A stretch of 64,000 bases of DNA. Origin: Macrostomum hystrix. Taxonomy: Eukaryota > Platyhelminthes > Macrostomidae. Shown in pieces: positions 60,255 to 64,000 of the stretch; the first letter of the stretch is position 1; each line of letters begins with the position of its first letter. The stretch is taken from the NCBI GenBank assembly GCA_950097015.1, contig CATNEN010000038.1, positions 8,690,001 through 8,754,000 of the forward strand, read 5' to 3'. Made by a program: the position numbers and the translations under genes. The notes below the pieces were generated by a model, which worked only from the letters and a program-made list of their open reading frames with translations, was not told the DNA's origin and did not search any database.

Positions 60255-61205
60255 TGGCCTAACTGCGATCGATTTGGCCCAGGTCTCTATGTCAGTGCCA
60301 AATGAAGAGTTTCATGGCCCAGGAAGGTCCATACAGAAAAGTTTCCACACAGGATCGCCATCCGTTGATTCAACCATTTGAGACTGGGGATGACTGGCAG
60401 CATCTGGGTCGGCTGATGGGCATCGCTAGAAAAACAGTAAGAAACATCGTAGGAACGTTCGCAGCCACTGGTCGTACTGAACCTCTGCCTCGAGGAGGTG
60501 ACAAGCGCAAGTCGTTGACCGACGCCATGCTCGCCAGCATTTGCGCATACATTGTTGGCAATCTGACAGCGACTCTGCAGCAGATGAAGAGCCATCTCAT
60601 CCTACAGTTTCCAAATGCTCCAAATGTGGACCTCATGACCATAAGCCGCGCACTTGATGGCCGTCTAATCACCCACAAGCTGGTCAGGCAGGTGCCGCAG
60701 AATTGGAATGAAGAGGTCACGAAGGAGGCTCAAAGGATGCACATTGAGTGGCTGTAGGAGGACTGGAGCCAGAAGCATCTGCTGCACATGGACGAGTTCG
60801 GAGTGAACTTGTGGACCTCACGCACAAAGTCGAGGGGTCCATGGATGTCATCACCCAGCACAAGTGCATTCAGTGGTGCAACCACAACCAGACGTACTTT
60901 CAACGATGCTTACAGCGGGATGACATCTTTGCTTGACGGACTACTGACATGTATGCTGCAGACGAGTTCTTCAGTGCTGCCAGTGACACCCGCTTACAGC
61001 CGCCTTTGATGTTTGTTGCCATTTTTTGCGCTTGCTAAAATTTATATTGGTTAAAGTCTGCTCATCAGCATGAATTGGGTTCAATATTTACAGTCGGTAG
61101 GCAATGTTTATCGCTTCTTGCACTGTTTACTTAATGAATATCCCTCAGTACAATGCAACTAATTGCTAACTTTACTGCTGGCCAATTTGATCGCAGTTTG
61201 CGGCA
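60255..61205 (+). mobile_element. Tc1/IS630-like DNA transposon remnant
   Basis: Candidate inverted ends AACTGCGATCGATTTGGCCC (about 60262-60281) and GGCCAATTTGATCGCAGTT (about 61181-61199) enclose a broken transposase. The true ends may lie further out, since related sequence (GTTGGCCCA; GGCTGGCCAAATC) continues on both sides. Confidence 0.65.
60302..61010 (+). pseudogene. Broken DDE transposase (Tc1/IS630 superfamily)
   Basis: Residues from 60302 form the N-terminal DNA-binding helix-turn-helix region (GRLMGIARKTVRNIVGTF, then a GGDKRK linker) followed by QQMKSHLILQFPNAPNVD and TISRAL, as in Tc1/IS630-type proteins. A TAG at 60755-60757 ends the frame. The same frame continues into the first catalytic Asp region (LLHMDEFGVNLWTSRTKSRG) and then decays; the second Asp and third acidic residue were not found, so the C-terminal part is deleted or scrambled. 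Confidence 0.75.
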
Positions 61206-61771
61206 GATTCTATGGTGAAATCTGGGCCACTCTGTGCTTTTTTGTCTATCCCAGGCTGGCCAAATCAATATGATATGGTATTGAATGGCAAAAGTAATTA
61301 GGCCAGTATGCCTAATTCTTGAATATTGATCGCCGCTAGATAACTACGCACGCAGTGCAATATTCTATGGCCTAAACGAGTCCCAGAATCACATCTCTCT
61401 TGCCATTTTATCAAACACTAAAACTTCGTCTATGGCCAATCTTTGATGAGCGGTACGCAATAAAAATTTGCAATAATCGTGACGCAATGATCAGGACATA
61501 GAATGATTAGTGCACTCAATATATGGCATTTTATGATTTTGAGACATAAAGCGTCGAGTGAAGTGTGTACAATGTTCGGTTTTTGCAGCATGAAAACTTT
61601 ATCTCATAGACGCTGCTTTGCCAAAGGGCCTGTCATTTCGATATTTATAGGACATAAATAATATTTTTAATATTGAAATCACACTGAAAGAGAATCAATA
61701 AGACAGTAAAATAAAATAAGCCACGAAGGTTTCTGAAGGTTATTTGTTTCTGAACAAATGCAATCATTCAG

Positions 61772-62833
61772 AATAACTCGACACTGAAAGCGACAGCCTC
61801 GAGAATCGCCGGCTTTGAGGCATTCTACCGGCTGGTGTTCTCCTGGTTGTTTCCTGCACTCATGGCTTTCGGATCCTGGGGAAATTTCTCCTGCCTGCTG
61901 GTGCTGCTGAGACGACCAGAGTGCTTCCCGTACTCGGTCAGGCTCAGCATGCTCACCTGCTGCATCGTGGACTTCCTGCTCGTGGCAGTGAAGTCCATCA
62001 CGCACTACCTATCGCCGGTCATCATGGGGACAATCCTGAAAGTTTTCGACTACAGGAGAGACTCGAATTTCCCCGTGTGCATTGTCTACTATTTAATCAC
62101 GTTCTGGCTGCTGCATGGAAGTCCGTTCATCCGACTGGGTCTGTGCTTCCACTCTCTAGTTGTGACGCTGGCCCCTCTAAAGCAGGCTAGGCTGCTCCGA
62201 GTGCGAAACGTGACACTCTACCAGCTCAGCTTACTCCTGCTCAGCTTCGTGCCCTGCATCAGGATTTTCAGCTCCTACTGGATTACAAAGAAGAACAGGT
62301 GCGACTTCTATGATGATTGGATTGAGGTATTCTACAGAATATTCACGGTGTTTGTTTGCAGACTGGTTGTAGTCAGCTGCCTGCTGGTGACCCTGCTGGT
62401 CATACTGCTCACGGTGAGACGCACCAGGAAGAGCATACGAGGCTCAGTCATGTCCACCGGTGGATCTCGAGCTGCACGGCCCCAGACACGAACTGTGACC
62501 AGCATCTTCATCTCGACCAGCGCCATCTTCTTTGTGTGCGAGATGCCTTACAGTGTGCTGAGAGCTCTTGTGAACCTTGAACTCGTCAGGGACAGCAGCG
62601 AGTTGGATGAAATCACCAGGCTGTTGAACGGTGTGATGTACATCAATCCCGCCTTGAACTGGCTGCCATATCTGATTGGACGGAAATTCCGTCAGGAGTA
62701 CCTCAAGATGTACTGCTGTGTGTGCTGCCGACTCAATGGTGACTCCAACCGACAGAGCTCTAACGACATTTCCATGACAATCCGTTCTACTCAGCAGAGA
62801 TTCTCCAGCGTTGCATCCGTGCCTGCAGTTTAA
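61772..62833 (+). CDS. Class A (rhodopsin-like) GPCR, 5' exon missing
   Basis: G-protein-coupled receptor at the plasma membrane, probably for a neuropeptide. The exon opens at 61772 after a TTCAG acceptor with NNSTLK (N-glycosylation site), then seven hydrophobic helices: the first contains FGSWGNFSCLLVLLRRP (family GN motif), the sixth FFVCEMPYSVLRALVN, the seventh YINPALNWLPYLIGRKFR, where NPALNWLPY takes the place of NPxxY as in FMRFamide-receptor-like proteins, followed by a Cys-rich possible palmitoylation site (MYCCVCC). The end of helix 3 reads FHSLVVTLAPLKQ and has no DRY motif. It codes for 353 residues to a TAA. No in-frame ATG precedes helix 1 in this exon, so a start exon lies upstream and was not identified. 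A decayed partial copy is at 57590-57885. Confidence 0.85.
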   Translation, partial: NNSTLKATASRIAGFEAFYRLVFSWLFPALMAFGSWGNFSCLLVLLRRPECFPYSVRLSMLTCCIVDFLLVAVKSITHYLSPVIMGTILKVFDYRRDSNFPVCIVYYLITFWLLHGSPFIRLGLCFHSLVVTLAPLKQARLLRVRNVTLYQLSLLLLSFVPCIRIFSSYWITKKNRCDFYDDWIEVFYRIFTVFVCRLVVVSCLLVTLLVILLTVRRTRKSIRGSVMSTGGSRAARPQTRTVTSIFISTSAIFFVCEMPYSVLRALVNLELVRDSSELDEITRLLNGVMYINPALNWLPYLIGRKFRQEYLKMYCCVCCRLNGDSNRQSSNDISMTIRSTQQRFSSVASVPAV

Positions 62834-63460
62834 AGACAGTTTTCGTTTACTTTGTGAATCTGCGGCAAGATTTCACTGTGAACGGATGAACCATACATGC
62901 ATGCTTATACCTCTTGTAGCTTTTAAAACGAGTACATCTCTATCATCTTTGTGTTCTGAACTGATCCGATTAGCAATGGTATATATACTGCTCCTGTTTC
63001 TTTATTAAACTTATTGATTTAGAATGTGAATCTAGTTTTGAAATCTCTGGCCCTCTGAGTTATCGACACTTTCAAATTACAAAATTTCAGTAAATATTAG
63101 CCGAGGTGGATCTAACTGACGCAATCACACATTCATACATATTACGGGTCTACTACAGAACCAATATTTTCGTTGTAACCTGTACTTGTGTGCTGTTTTA
63201 TGCTTCTATTTCTTGTATTGTCTATAATTTACAACTTTAAATTTTCTAAATTTCTTTTAAGTAGATACAGTAAAGATTATATTATATTATTTAAAACAAA
63301 AATTCTGTTCTCTTCAAGCGAAAAATGTTTCCGTTAATGAAGTGAGCTTAGAGTTCGCAGCTGATTCTGATCCTCCTGCCTATTTATCGCCATGCATTAC
63401 TTTTCAGATTCATGAAAAGGAGCGAATTCTTCTTCTCACATTCAATTATATACTGATTTA

Positions 63461-63466
63461 AATAAA
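63461..63466 (+). terminator. Candidate poly(A) signal of the GPCR gene
   Basis: AATAAA in an A-rich context about 630 bases after the stop codon; the first canonical signal seen downstream. Confidence 0.5.
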
Positions 63467-63543
63467 AAACATACCCTATAATTAATAAATATACTCAACA
63501 AAGCCACGTTTCGTACGAGCCTACAATAGGTTTTTTTCTTATT

Positions 63544-64000
63544 ACGAGGGTCACTCAGAAAGTCTTTAGCCTGAGTATGATCCACGAGACGCAGAAGCAT
63601 GAAATTTGTCTATGGTAAAGACCACCTTTTAAAAGTCTTATAGCTAAATTTTCAAACAGAGGCAGTTACTTTTGAGTCCACTGCAGTGAGCCAAAGTCGC
63701 CCAAGGTGCGGAATGCGTGGGGTGCTTCTGCACCACGACAATGCCAGTGCGCACACGGCAGCTCAAACTCTCGAGTTTCTGGCCGACTGTGGTGTCCAGC
63801 TGATGACTCACCCTGCGTACATGCAGTCCAGACCTGGCACCGTGCGACTTTTTTTTATTCCCGAAGTGCAAGGAGATATTAAAGGGCCAGATTTTTTCTT
63901 CGCCGGAAGAAGCTGTGAATGAGTTCAAAGACGTCATCGGGGAGCTCCGGGATGAGGTTTGGCGGCAGTGCTTCGACAGCTGGTTCCACAGGATGCAAGC
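63544..64000 (+). mobile_element. Internally deleted mariner, continues past the window
   Basis: Starts with TACGAGGGTCACTCAGAAAG, sharing TACGAGGGT with the mariner end at 25928. After about 140 bases it jumps to the second half of a mariner transposase (GVLLHHDNASAHTA, then HPAY in one frame and the SPDLAP-equivalent in another), so most of the N-terminal half is deleted and the rest is frameshifted. Confidence 0.8.

Noticed and set aside
1-64000. A bacterial-style operon or defence system
   Set aside because: GT/AG introns, poly(A) signals, SINEs and animal families throughout; no prokaryotic features.

Overview
This window is animal (metazoan) genomic DNA. Every recognisable gene is split by GT-AG introns, coding exons are GC-richer than the AT-rich spacers, and the families are animal ones: transglutaminase, BAF60/SMARCD, RNF38/44-type RING ligase, SLC47 MATE transporters, caspase, class A GPCR. 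Compact genes, first ATGs lying just behind acceptor-like AGs, and abundant intronic minisatellites would fit a lophotrochozoan, perhaps a free-living flatworm. That placement is inference; the sequence alone does not settle the species.

Layout. 1-3421 (-): transglutaminase, running off the left edge. 7043-8911 (-): unrecognised two-exon membrane-protein gene. 8912-14384: AT-rich spacer with two hAT-like MITEs. 14385-19425 (+): SMARCD/BAF60 subunit of SWI/SNF. 19600-22100: spacer with a TA-flanked MITE. 22108-24572 (+): RNF38/44-like RING E3 ligase. 25926-27210: broken mariner. 28029-33585 and 34358-40564 (both -): tandem MATE transporters with the same nine-exon structure. 43378-45305 (-): secreted PAN/lectin-like protein. 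48357-56063 (-): the most striking locus, an eight-exon chain joined in frame that predicts a 1110-residue protein with a kinase-like domain, an inactive-looking caspase domain, ankyrin repeats and a caspase domain with intact Cys/His. 57590-57885 (+): decayed fragment of a GPCR whose intact relative lies at 61772-62833 (+). 60255-61205: decayed Tc1/IS630-like transposon. 63544-64000: start of an internally deleted mariner.

About 9.5 kb is ten tandem-repeat arrays with units of 15 to 41 bp. Seven lie in introns of predicted genes, one is in the RNF 3' UTR and two are intergenic. A tRNA-derived SINE family occurs at least ten times, mostly intronic. Foldback/MITE families (one with at least five copies) fill much of the rest. 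Long open frames across the arrays are by-products of the repeats, not genes.

Exon boundaries were inferred by reading splice signals and checking that codon phase carries across each intron; expect errors of a base or two. No database search or transcript data were available.
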